Assembly (NCBI GenBank): GCA_022828425.1
Contig: CP094685.1
Coordinates: 372,001 to 436,000, forward strand
DNA from: Candidatus Thiothrix sulfatifontis
GTDB lineage: Bacteria; Pseudomonadota; Gammaproteobacteria; Thiotrichales; Thiotrichaceae
Direction: 5' to 3'
DNA length: 64,000 bases
The position numbers and the translations under genes are program-made. The notes below the pieces were generated by a model. That model made no database searches and was not told the DNA's origin. It was given only the letters and a program-made list of their open reading frames with translations. Positions 18,783-27,400 of the stretch are shown here, piece after piece (position 1 is the first letter of the stretch; every line of letters begins with the position of its first letter).

Positions 18783-19324
18783 CAGTTCTCCAAGCGCGGA
18801 AACTGTGCCGCAATCTCGCTGCCGGTAAAGTTTGCCACCCACCCCTCGGCATTGGTGAACAAGCGAATCGCCTTGAAACGTGGATTCGCCCCCATATCAA
18901 ACCAGTGCGTTGCCCCCGCAGGCACGCTAATCAAATCGCCTTTTTCACACAATACCGTGTACACTTTATCGCCCAAATGCAGGTAAAACAAACCCTGCCC
19001 ATCCACAAAAAAGCGCACTTCGTATTCGGTGTGGGTGTGTTCGTTCAAAAATTTCTGGCGCAATGCCACTTTGTCGGGGTGATCGGGCGTTAAACTGATC
19101 ACATCCACGCTCTGAAAGCCGTTTTCTGCCATTAAACGCTCAATATCGGTGCGGTATGCCGCAATCACTTCTTCTTGTGTTGCCGCATCCGCCAACGGCG
19201 CATTGGCTTCCCAGCGTTCAAAACGCACCCCCTCAGCCTGCAATAACGCGCTGATCGTGGCGTAATCGGTGTACATTTCTGCTTGTTGCGGATTGGTGTC
19301 CGCGTAAATCTTCAATTCACTCAT
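18782..19324 (-). CDS. mtnD: Acireductone dioxygenase
   Basis: The 180-residue cupin oxidises acireductone, to 2-keto-4-methylthiobutyrate with Fe2+. The metal-binding motif HTHTEYEVRFF near residue 96 supplies His, His and Glu, and GATHWFDMG near 140 supplies the last His. It is coupled to mtnC by a one-base overlap and lies 4 bases after mtnB. Fe versus Ni use cannot be told from sequence. Confidence 0.97.
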   Translation of the reverse strand: MSELKIYADTNPQQAEMYTDYATISALLQAEGVRFERWEANAPLADAATQEEVIAAYRTDIERLMAENGFQSVDVISLTPDHPDKVALRQKFLNEHTHTEYEVRFFVDGQGLFYLHLGDKVYTVLCEKGDLISVPAGATHWFDMGANPRFKAIRLFTNAEGWVANFTGSEIAAQFPRLEN

Positions 19325-19328
19325 GGTT

Positions 19329-19952
19329 TTACCTGTCTAATAGCAGTTGCCGATAAACACATTCAAACAAAAATTCCAGCGCCTCGATGTGACGTTGGGT
19401 ATCCGCCACCGTCGCGCCCCACGTATACAAGCCGTGCCCGCGAATCAAATAGCCGACAGTCTGCGGGTTTGCATCCAAATAAGCATCCACGACTGCCGCC
19501 AACGCGGGAATATCTTGGCTATTCGGGAACACCGGAATCACCACACGGCTGTCATGCGTGGTCACACCGGGAAAGGCTTTTTGCACCTCATAGCCCGCAA
19601 ATACCACCTCATCTAGTCGCATCGACAGCACGGTGGCATTCACCGAATGCGTGTGCAACACACAAGCAATCGCCGGATCACGCCGATACATCACCGTATG
19701 CAACCCCGTTTCGGCAGAAGGTCGCTTGCCGACATCCAAGGCATTGCCGTGCAAATCCGCCCGCAAAAACCCGTGCTCATCCAGCCGCCCTTTGTGTTGA
19801 CCGGAACTGGTAATGAGCATCTCGTCAGCACCCAAACGCGCCGAAAAATTGCTGCTAGTCGCCGGAACCCAACCCCTAGCATGAAAAAACTGCCCAGCGG
19901 CGATTAACTCAGCACGCAAGTGCAATAATGTCTCAGGCATAACATCACTCAT
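19329..19952 (-). CDS. mtnB: Methylthioribulose-1-phosphate dehydratase
   Basis: The 207-residue class II aldolase-like enzyme dehydrates methylthioribulose-1-phosphate. Zinc ligands are visible in CVLHTHSVNATVLS (HxH) and in LIRGHGLYTWG. The substrate motif TSSGQHKGRL is conserved. The start at 19952 is chosen because conserved sequence begins at PETLLHLRAELI; ATG at 19940 is an alternative and the extension to 20084 is non-conserved. It is first gene of mtnB-mtnD-mtnC. mtnA and mtnK or mtnP are not in the window. Confidence 0.95.
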   Translation of the reverse strand: MSDVMPETLLHLRAELIAAGQFFHARGWVPATSSNFSARLGADEMLITSSGQHKGRLDEHGFLRADLHGNALDVGKRPSAETGLHTVMYRRDPAIACVLHTHSVNATVLSMRLDEVVFAGYEVQKAFPGVTTHDSRVVIPVFPNSQDIPALAAVVDAYLDANPQTVGYLIRGHGLYTWGATVADTQRHIEALEFLFECVYRQLLLDR

Positions 19953-20034
19953 GGCATAAAGCCTAGCATTTTCGCAGCATTGCACCCGTTTGTCAGACGA
20001 TTTGCAAAAAGTTCTCCAAACCGTAAAAAATCGC

Positions 20035-20063
20035 TTTACATTAGAAAACACTAATATTAGAAT
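20035..20063 (+). promoter_or_regulatory. Strong candidate sigma-70 promoter for the sulfur-globule-like gene
   Basis: TTTACA (20035-20040) and TAGAAT (20058-20063) are separated by exactly 17 bases, each one mismatch or so from consensus. The pair lies 46 bases before the start codon at 20109. A strong promoter would fit an abundant structural protein. Confidence 0.6.
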
Positions 20064-20108
20064 AATCTTATATTGAACTGACACAACAATTTGCTAGGAA
20101 ACACACTC

Positions 20109-20522
20109 ATGAAATTACAAGCTATTCTTTTTTCTGCCTTGATCGCTCTGTCTGGCGCTGCTTCTGCTGAATTCTTTAACGGCTTCGACAACGGTTCTGC
20201 GGTAGGTAACGGCACCAGCAACGGCACTGCCTCCACTGCGGCTAACAGCACCGGCTACGGTAAAACTGCTGGTGATGCAAACGGCTGGGGTCGTGGCAAA
20301 GGCGACGCTGACGGTGAAGTGGATTTCAGCATCACCTTCAAAGGCAAGGGCCGCACTAACTTGGATACCGACATGGCTGCTAACGGCAAAGGCAACGGCG
20401 ACTGGTACGGCACTGGCAATGGTTACGGCTACGGTGATGGCAACAGCAACGCTTACGCCACTGGCAACTCCTCCACTTCTGGCAACAACGCGCCAGTAAT
20501 GGCACCGACTGCTGCGAAATAA
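20109..20522 (+). CDS. Secreted Gly/Asn/Tyr-rich protein, candidate sulfur-globule envelope protein
   Basis: The 137-residue product has a clear signal peptide (residues 1-18, ASA-E cleavage). The mature protein is dominated by Gly, Asn, Ala, Thr, Asp and Tyr in short irregular repeats (NGSAVGNGTSNG, GDANGWGRGKGDADG, GTGNGYGYGDGN). There is no cysteine. It resembles the glycine-rich sulfur globule proteins of sulfur-storing bacteria in composition, export signal and size. No catalytic motif is visible. Start ATG at 20109 has AGGAAA about 9 bases upstream. It is a single-gene unit with its own promoter and a strong terminator. Identity as a sulfur-globule protein is an inference from composition. 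Confidence 0.65.
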   Translation: MKLQAILFSALIALSGAASAEFFNGFDNGSAVGNGTSNGTASTAANSTGYGKTAGDANGWGRGKGDADGEVDFSITFKGKGRTNLDTDMAANGKGNGDWYGTGNGYGYGDGNSNAYATGNSSTSGNNAPVMAPTAAK

Positions 20523-20563
20523 GGCTTAAAGTAGGGATACCCGTTTTGCTCTAATTTACGCAT

Positions 20564-20594
20564 AAAAAAGCCCGGTTCATCCGGGCTTTTTTTA
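20564..20594. terminator. Rho-independent terminator, usable from both sides
   Basis: GCCCGG-TTCAT-CCGGGC stem is flanked by AAAAAA and TTTTTTT. It ends the sulfur-globule-like gene and, read leftward, nrdB. Confidence 0.9.
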
Positions 20595-20613
20595 TTTCAG
20601 ACCAGCCATAAGC

Positions 20614-21870
20614 TTAATCCCACTTCAGCGCCCCGCCAGTTTGGTATTCGGTCACACGCGTTTCAAAGAAGTTCTTTTCTTTGCGCATATTGGATTGTTC
20701 ATCCAGCCAAGGCAGCGCATTTTGCGCACCGGGGAACGGTTCTGCCATCCCCAGTTGACGCGCTCGGCGGTTGGCAATAAAGCGAAACTGTTCGTGGTGG
20801 TCTTGCTGGCTATAGCCCAAAATCGGCGAAGGCAGAATGTATTTGGAATAACCGATTTCTGCCGCTTCCGCCTCATCCCACATGTCACGCACCGCTTGCG
20901 GGTCAAGTGTCACGTTTTCTTCCTGCATGATTTGGCGCACCACGCGAATGCCGAACGATGCGTGCAACACTTCATCACGCATAATGTATTGGAACTGCTC
21001 ACCCGTGCCTTTCATCATGCCACGCCGTTGCAACGCAAAAATTGGCGAGAAGCCATTGTAGAACCAGCAGCCTTCAAAAATCCCCGAAAAGAACGTGTAC
21101 GACATCACGAAGTTGTGCAAATCGTCGCGGTTTTTCAGGTCAATGTCGTGGCGCAGCGCATCGTTTAAGCGACGGTTTGCCAATTGAATTTTGGCATTGA
21201 TTTCCGGCACCACGCGGTAACGGTTGTAGATTTCCACCTGATCCAAGCCGATGGTTTCGATGCAATGCTGATAAGTCCAGGTATGCAGCGCTTCCTCGTA
21301 AACTTGGCGGGCTTGGTAGATTTGCAGTTCCGGCGCAGTCATTTTTTCCATGACTGCCAGCCCAATATTGCGCATCGCCAGAATGTCGGAGGTGGTCAGG
21401 TAGGCCAGGACATTTTCGTAAACGTGGCGTTCGGCAGGGCTAAGGTTGTGGTGGTAATCATGCACATCCTGCGCCATATTGATGTCGAGCGGTGTCCAGT
21501 GATTTCGATTGGCGTTGAGGAAAAATTCCCATGCCCACGGGTATTTGAACGGAGCCAGTTGGTTGATGTCGCCACTGCCATTGATCACGCGCTTGTCGTC
21601 GCTGCTGATCGGCTGTTGAGGCTTGAAAGGTTCTGGTGCAATCTGAACGGCTTCCACATTAATGTGAGAAGCCGCCTCTGTTACCGCCGTTGCAAACGTC
21701 GCCGACTCCGTTGGCGACTTAATTGCAACTTGGGTTTTTGCACTGAGCTCACTTTCATCTACCTCCACAGTAGGTTCTTCAACAAACACTTCGTCAAAAC
21801 TAAAAGCCGGTTGATAGCCGTTCGTGCGTGGCACGGGAGCGGCAAGTGGGTTATCCCAATTAAGCGTCAT
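20614..21870 (-). CDS. nrdB: Class Ia ribonucleotide reductase, small (radical) subunit
   Basis: The 418-residue diiron-tyrosyl radical subunit has all cofactor residues. Asp162, Glu193, His196, Glu266, Glu300 and His303 are the expected ligands and Tyr200 the radical tyrosine; most spacings match E. coli NrdB (D84/E115/H118/Y122, E204/E238/H241). The first 100 residues form a variable, Glu/Thr-rich extension. AGGAGAG precedes the ATG. The partner nrdA lies 2.6 kb upstream on the same strand, separated by a restriction-modification cassette. It ends in a strong terminator. Confidence 0.97.
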   Translation of the reverse strand: MTLNWDNPLAAPVPRTNGYQPAFSFDEVFVEEPTVEVDESELSAKTQVAIKSPTESATFATAVTEAASHINVEAVQIAPEPFKPQQPISSDDKRVINGSGDINQLAPFKYPWAWEFFLNANRNHWTPLDINMAQDVHDYHHNLSPAERHVYENVLAYLTTSDILAMRNIGLAVMEKMTAPELQIYQARQVYEEALHTWTYQHCIETIGLDQVEIYNRYRVVPEINAKIQLANRRLNDALRHDIDLKNRDDLHNFVMSYTFFSGIFEGCWFYNGFSPIFALQRRGMMKGTGEQFQYIMRDEVLHASFGIRVVRQIMQEENVTLDPQAVRDMWDEAEAAEIGYSKYILPSPILGYSQQDHHEQFRFIANRRARQLGMAEPFPGAQNALPWLDEQSNMRKEKNFFETRVTEYQTGGALKWD

Positions 21871-21894
21871 GATTTTACTCTCCTAAATGCTTAT

Positions 21895-21924
21895 TGCCAA
21901 CTAAACTAAGGTTTGAGGTTGGCA
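21895..21924. repeat. Inverted repeat in the nrdB leader
   Basis: TGCCAAC (21895-21901) pairs with GTTGGCA (21918-21924), with inner AAAC/GTTT. The hairpin lies 25-54 bases upstream of nrdB, in the 114-base gap after the restriction cassette. It has no clear T-run on the minus strand, so a regulatory or RNA-processing role is as likely as termination. Confidence 0.5.
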
Positions 21925-21984
21925 GGTAGTAATATGGTAAGAACTTCACCAGTAGATGCTCTAATAATTTCACGTTATCGACCA

Positions 21985-22629
21985 TCACAACGACACTGCC
22001 CCGATCAACCGATTGTTTGTTAGAGTGTGATTAAAATGAGACCAGCAATCTAGCTGACGGGGCATATTCAAATATCCCTGCTCTGGTTTGTGCTTCACCA
22101 GCTCTTTTGCCAAGCTATCCAGTTGTTCCTCGTCTTGTAACAGGTAACTGTCTGATAGAAATGCAACGACATCATCCTGATTGCCTTCATTTTCCAAAAT
22201 ATTGCGTATCCCTTTCGTCATCTTGAAATCAGCAGTACGCTCCGCCGCGACAAAAATCGTGTTAGCAATGATTAGGTTGACAGCATGGGCAACTTCATCA
22301 TCCGTCTTGTCATATACGAAAATGATCAATGAATAACCTAAGCCATACACTTTTTGCCGTGGTGACTTGAACGGACAAGAGGATTGAGATCTGTCGGTGC
22401 TAATAACTTTCATATCGACCAGCAAACCAGGAAAGTCGATGCCGTTGGCGGAATTATCCTCCTCAAATTGATACCCTTGCCCACGGAAGAATGACCGAAA
22501 TTTGTGTTTCAGATAAGTACCTACAGTCTTGCCATCCGTCACGCCAAACAGCGATGGTTCAGGATGTTGACTTTCGAGAGCTGCAAAACGAGCGGCTTCG
22601 GCACGGAGGATTTCAGTAGTGAGTTCCAT
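21985..22629 (-). CDS. Unrecognised protein of the restriction-modification cassette, possible PD-(D/E)xK nuclease
   Basis: The 214-residue product starts 3 bases after the methyltransferase stop on the same strand, so it is surely part of the cassette. A nuclease-like motif is visible: NGID65FPGLLVD72MK74, which fits the ID-(x)n-DxK form of PD-(D/E)xK sites, in a predicted beta-hairpin. SQSSCPFKSPRQKVYGLGYSL follows. The protein is acidic in its second half. I do not recognise a named family. It could be a second restriction enzyme with its own specificity or an accessory factor. A regulator is less likely because no HTH is seen. Confidence 0.6.
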   Translation of the reverse strand: MELTTEILRAEAARFAALESQHPEPSLFGVTDGKTVGTYLKHKFRSFFRGQGYQFEEDNSANGIDFPGLLVDMKVISTDRSQSSCPFKSPRQKVYGLGYSLIIFVYDKTDDEVAHAVNLIIANTIFVAAERTADFKMTKGIRNILENEGNQDDVVAFLSDSYLLQDEEQLDSLAKELVKHKPEQGYLNMPRQLDCWSHFNHTLTNNRLIGAVSL

Positions 22630-22632
22630 AAA

Positions 22633-23820
22633 TTATCCAACCGCCCTATAAGCAAACGGCATTGTTTGCTCAAACACTGGTTTGGCTTGCTGCAATGTTG
22701 TGCGCAAAGCCTTGCCGAGTGTTTGGGACAAATGCACTGGCACTGCATTCCCAATCTGCCGCATCGCCTCGCCCCACGCGCCTTCGATATAAAAATCTGC
22801 CGGGAAGGTTTGCAGCAACTTGGCTTCATGCACCGTAAAATAGCGCACCGAACCATCACGGTAACGCAGCATATTTTCGCCACCCGGTACGCCATGCCCA
22901 CCCGCTTTCAAGGTTTTGGCAGGCAAGTCATGATCACTGCCCGTATGCCCCGAATACACTCGTGCGCCATCACGGAAAATGTGATCGGGAATGGCATGAT
23001 CAGAACGCGAGTCTGGCAAATGTCCCAACGCATCACGCACGGTCTGCCACGGTTTCAGCGCAGGCGGGAACAAACCACAACGGGTTTTGAGTGCATTCAC
23101 TTGCTTTGGGGTTGCGGTATTTGGCTGTTCACGCTGCTCATGCGCCAAACCGTGTTTTTCCCAATACTCGCCTGTCACGAACTTGTCCCACAACAAACGG
23201 CTATCGGAATGTGTAGGGGTGGGAAATGCCCATTCCACATCCAAATCAGCACGGATACCGACCATAAATACCCGTTCTCGGCTTTGTGGTACACCGTAAT
23301 CCGCCGCGTTGACAAGCTGATAAGCCACCTTGTATTTCAGCCCTTGATGGGTTTCGTACTTGAGCTTTCTGAGTAATTGCAGGTGTAACTGCCAATCCAA
23401 TCCAAATTTTGGTTTATAGTCGGGAAAGTTCAGGCGCAACACGATGTATTCAAAATAATCAGCGAAGGATGAGCGCAACAAGCCTTTTACATTCTCAAAA
23501 ATGAACCCTTTGGGTTGCAGTTCGCGAATGGCGTTGATGGCATAGGGGAACATATCGCGATGATCCTGATCCGCCTGATGCTTGCCACCCAAGGAAAACG
23601 GCTGACATGGTGGGCCACCTGCTACGATGTCCACGCCTTGCAAGCCGTCATAGCTGAAATCACGGATGTCCCCTGCGAAAACTTTTTCTGTACCGAAATT
23701 AGCTTGCAAAGTGGCGCAAGCGTGTTTGTTGAACTCCACCAGTTTGACGTGCTGGAAGCCGGAAAGCTCCAGCCCTTTGGCTAGTCCGCCTGCACCGGAG
23801 AACAGTTCCAGCGTTTTCAT
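22633..23820 (-). CDS. DNA (cytosine-5) methyltransferase of the restriction-modification cassette
   Basis: The 395-residue C5-methyltransferase has motif I ELFSGAGGLAKGLELSGF, motif IV GGPPCQPFSLGG with the catalytic Cys, motif VI ENVKGL, motif VIII QSRERVFMVGIR and motif X QIGNAVPV, with a target-recognition region between VIII and X. It protects host DNA from the cognate nuclease. Its start overlaps the end of the GIY-YIG nuclease gene by 4 bases. The neighbouring nuclease belongs to the Eco29kI family, whose type member cuts CCGCGG, so that site is the first candidate. Confidence 0.95.
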   Translation of the reverse strand: MKTLELFSGAGGLAKGLELSGFQHVKLVEFNKHACATLQANFGTEKVFAGDIRDFSYDGLQGVDIVAGGPPCQPFSLGGKHQADQDHRDMFPYAINAIRELQPKGFIFENVKGLLRSSFADYFEYIVLRLNFPDYKPKFGLDWQLHLQLLRKLKYETHQGLKYKVAYQLVNAADYGVPQSRERVFMVGIRADLDVEWAFPTPTHSDSRLLWDKFVTGEYWEKHGLAHEQREQPNTATPKQVNALKTRCGLFPPALKPWQTVRDALGHLPDSRSDHAIPDHIFRDGARVYSGHTGSDHDLPAKTLKAGGHGVPGGENMLRYRDGSVRYFTVHEAKLLQTFPADFYIEGAWGEAMRQIGNAVPVHLSQTLGKALRTTLQQAKPVFEQTMPFAYRAVG

Positions 23821-24464
23821 GACTGGCTACCCAACTGATTCAGGTGAACATTGACCCGTGCAAAGATGGTAGTGTCAGAGGAATGCATACCTTTACACTT
23901 TTCCGCCCAAGCACGCCCCGAATGGATCACATCCCAATCAGATTTAGCCTGTTCGTAACGGCCTTTGCCCGGATCGTGGTTGCCGAAACCATCCACTACC
24001 GTATTCCACAGCGGCATATTGAGTTTGATCAGTGCCGCTTCAATCGTGCTAATCATATCCGAGGCTTCACCTTCAAAGATGACGAAACGGCACATGAAAT
24101 CCTCAACTGCCAGACTGCTTGCCGCACCAATACTGCGGGCATGTTCACGCAGGCGGGTGTGCAATTCCTTCGATTGGTTCAACACATCATCTGACAATCG
24201 CGCCTGCCGCCAGCCTTTAGGAACGGCTTTGCCAACATAAATAGGAAAATTGTAGGCAAGACGGTTCAGCTCGGCATATTTCTTATACGCCGGATGCTGC
24301 CCCGTGTAATAGATGGCATACACGCCCGTTCCCCCAAAGGCTTCAGGAGGCGGGAGTGTATGCACGGGAGTTCCGTTGAAAAACCTGACCGCATCTTTGA
24401 CCAGTTCAGCGAACGCGGTACTGGTGTAGAGGTGTTCGTTGCGGTCAAAAGTTAAGTGTTTCAT
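23817..24464 (-). CDS. Eco29kI-family GIY-YIG type II restriction endonuclease
   Basis: The 215-residue nuclease has the catalytic set of R.Eco29kI at identical positions: Tyr49 in GVYAIYY, Tyr76 in PIYVGKA, Arg104 and His108 in RLREHAR, Glu142 in IEAALIK and Asn154 in PLWNT. GIY-YIG restriction enzymes are rare; Eco29kI cuts CCGCGG. The start at 24464 matches the start of the family (KHLTFDRNEHLY) and lies only 5 bases after the nrdA stop, so the cassette appears to ride on nrdA transcription. The nuclease gene precedes its methyltransferase, which is an uncomfortable order for establishment in a new host. Confidence 0.93.
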   Translation of the reverse strand: MKHLTFDRNEHLYTSTAFAELVKDAVRFFNGTPVHTLPPPEAFGGTGVYAIYYTGQHPAYKKYAELNRLAYNFPIYVGKAVPKGWRQARLSDDVLNQSKELHTRLREHARSIGAASSLAVEDFMCRFVIFEGEASDMISTIEAALIKLNMPLWNTVVDGFGNHDPGKGRYEQAKSDWDVIHSGRAWAEKCKGMHSSDTTIFARVNVHLNQLGSQS

Positions 24465-24469
24465 ATGAC

Positions 24470-27400
24470 TTACTGGCAAGCTTCGCACTCTGGATCAAGC
24501 AACGAACAAGCCTTCGGCGCTTCTGACCCAACCGATACCAAATTCGCCGCCCGCTTAATCCCCGCCACGCTATTCGCCGCCGAAGAATCATCCGAGCTGG
24601 TCTTTTCCGCGCCTGTCGCCCCCAAAGTACGCAAGTAATACGTGGTCTTCAGTCCACGCACCCACGCCAGTTTGTACAAATTATCCAGCTTCGTACCATT
24701 CGGCTCTTTCATGTACAGGTTGAGCGATTGCCCCTGATCAATCCATTTCTGGCGACGGCTGGCGGCTTCGATCAACCAACGGGCGTCGATTTCAAACGCG
24801 GTGGCGTACTTGGCCTTGAGCGCATCCGGCACGCGATCCAGCGGTTGCAACGAGCCGTCGAAGTATTTGAGGTCGTTGATCATCACCTCATCCCACATGC
24901 CGAGTGCTTTCAAATCCTGCACCAGATACGGGTTGATGACGGTGAATTCGCCCGACAAATTGGATTTGACGAACAGGTTCTGGTAAGTCGGCTCGATGGA
25001 CTGCGACACGCCGCAAATGTTGGAAATGGTCGCGGTCGGCGCAATCGCCATCACGTTGGAATTGCGCATTCCTTGGGCTTTGACTTGGTTGCGCAATGCA
25101 TCCCAATCCAACGTTTGGGTGTGGTCAACGATGAAATATTCGCCGCGTTCTTCGCCCAGCAATTCCAGCGAGTCGATGGGCAGAATGCCTTTGCTCCACA
25201 GCGAGCCGTTGTAACTGGGATATTTGCCGCGCTCTGCCGCGAGGTTGCTGGAGGCACGAATCGCGAAATACGACACCGCTTCCATGCTTTGGTCGGCGAA
25301 TTCGACCGCTTCGGTAGTGGCGTAAGCGAGGTTCATTTTGTACAGCGCGTCTTGGAAACCCATGATGCCCATGCCGACCGGACGGTGGCGCAGGTTGGAT
25401 TTTCGCGCTTGCGGCACGCTGTAGTAATTGTAGTCAATCACGTTATCCAGCATCCGCATCGCAGTGGTCACGGTGCGTTCCAGTTTTGCCACATCCAGCT
25501 TGCCGTCATTGACGTGCGCAGTCAGGTTGACTGAGCCAAGATTGCAATTATGTACTACTAAACCATTAGCCAAGAAATTGTGATCTTCGGCTAAAGCTAA
25601 ATCAAAGACAGGTTTAATTCCTTTCGGCACAATACTCACAACAGCACTATGCTGAAAAGCTGCCTTAGTAGAAAGCCGCTGTAAACTATCGACCAATTTA
25701 GTATGTTTGGCTGGCGTTAAACTAAAACCAATAAATTGGGAAAAATTCAAAATAGACTCAGCGCCCTTAATTTCATATTGCCCCTGCCAGAGACCTTCCC
25801 GCCCACGCACTTCACCACCACGAATGCGTCCATGTACACCGAATGGCTTCAGTAATAACTGCACATCACGCAATAAATCAATGCTGGCTGAGGAGAGCGA
25901 CACAGTAACACCACCTTTAATTTTACGATCATCGGTAATAACACAACCATCAGCCGAGAATAAGCCAGAGAGGAAACTAGCAATTTGGTTCGGTTCAGCT
26001 ACTTTAATCGGAGAGCCAATGTGCTTAGTACCGCCTTTTGCCCGTACAAAACCAAAACGCTGCTCCACATAACGAATAAAACCTCCCCGTTGACTATGCC
26101 AATTCACGACACCATTTGGTTGTGTATAAGGTGTTGGTGCATATCCGTGAGGCGTGTTATTACCTAACTCAGAAGCCTGATGCCATTTGTTAATGATAGG
26201 TAAAACAAATTGCTGCGCCTCTTGTTCATGAGGACCAAAACAGACACCGTAACTGGTAGACATCCACCCATCACCCAACATCCAACCGGCAGCGGTGAAA
26301 TCAGTGTCCTGCTGACCGATTTCAGCATAAACAGGCTCAGTACTTGGCGAAGCAATAAAATCACCCGCCTGCAATTCTTTCAGTTTTTTCCACTGATAGA
26401 CTTTTGGCTTATCATGATCAACTGGCATTTGCACAAGGAAAGGATGATCATCCGTCGCCTCAATCACAATGCCGCTTTTAGTCACAAGTTCATAAACTGG
26501 CTTCTCACCCTGCACCAACAAACGTGCTTGTAGAAAACGGGATTGCCGTTGAAGTTGCCCATCAAATGGAACAAATATCTCGCGCCCATCACAATCCTCA
26601 ATTGGCATTTGTCCATCGCGGGTTAAAACTTGTGTGCCTGCTGGAAAACAAACGGCAATTTCATCATCCGTCGTATGCAGCATTATTTCTGTACACAAAT
26701 TAGAGCTATGTACAACTCCCGTATGTTGATTACTGTAACGGATATTGCATGGATCTTTGAACGTAATCCACGGATGTCCAGTTTCAAAAATCATCCCCAA
26801 CATTTTACGCCATAACTGCATAGCAGGTAGTTTGCGGAATAGTTTAATTTCGCCACGCTCGATTTTAGCTTCATATTCCTTGTAGCGTAATTCAAATGCT
26901 TTACCTGTCAGATCATGCAAATCAGATGCCTCATCTGGTGAAAACAATGTCCAATCTGCTTCAGCCGCCACGCGCTTCATAAATAAATCAGGAATCCAAT
27001 TTGCACTATTCATATCATGGGTGCGACGACGCTCATCCCCTGTGTTCTTACGTAACTCCAGAAAATCTTCGATGTCAATGTGCCAAGTTTCAAGATAAGC
27101 ACAAACAGCGCCGCGACGTTTTCCACCCTGATTCACCGCTACCGCCGTATCATTCGCCACCTTCAAAAACGGCACAACCCCTTGCGATTTGCCATTCGTG
27201 CCTTTGATATGCGCCCCCATGCCGCGCACCCGTGACCAGTCATTACCCAAACCGCCCGCGTATTTCGACAGCAAAGCATTGTCTTTAATCGCGTCGTAAA
27301 TCCCTTCCAAATGGTCGGGCACGGTAGTCAGGTAGCAAGACGACAACTGCGGACGCAATGTCCCAGAATTAAACAATGTCGGCGTACTGCTCATGAAATC

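Noticed and set aside
18782..18842. Longer N-terminus for the enolase-phosphatase
   Set aside because: The extra 20 codons lie within mtnD, are not family-like, and the TGATG overlap gives a better start.
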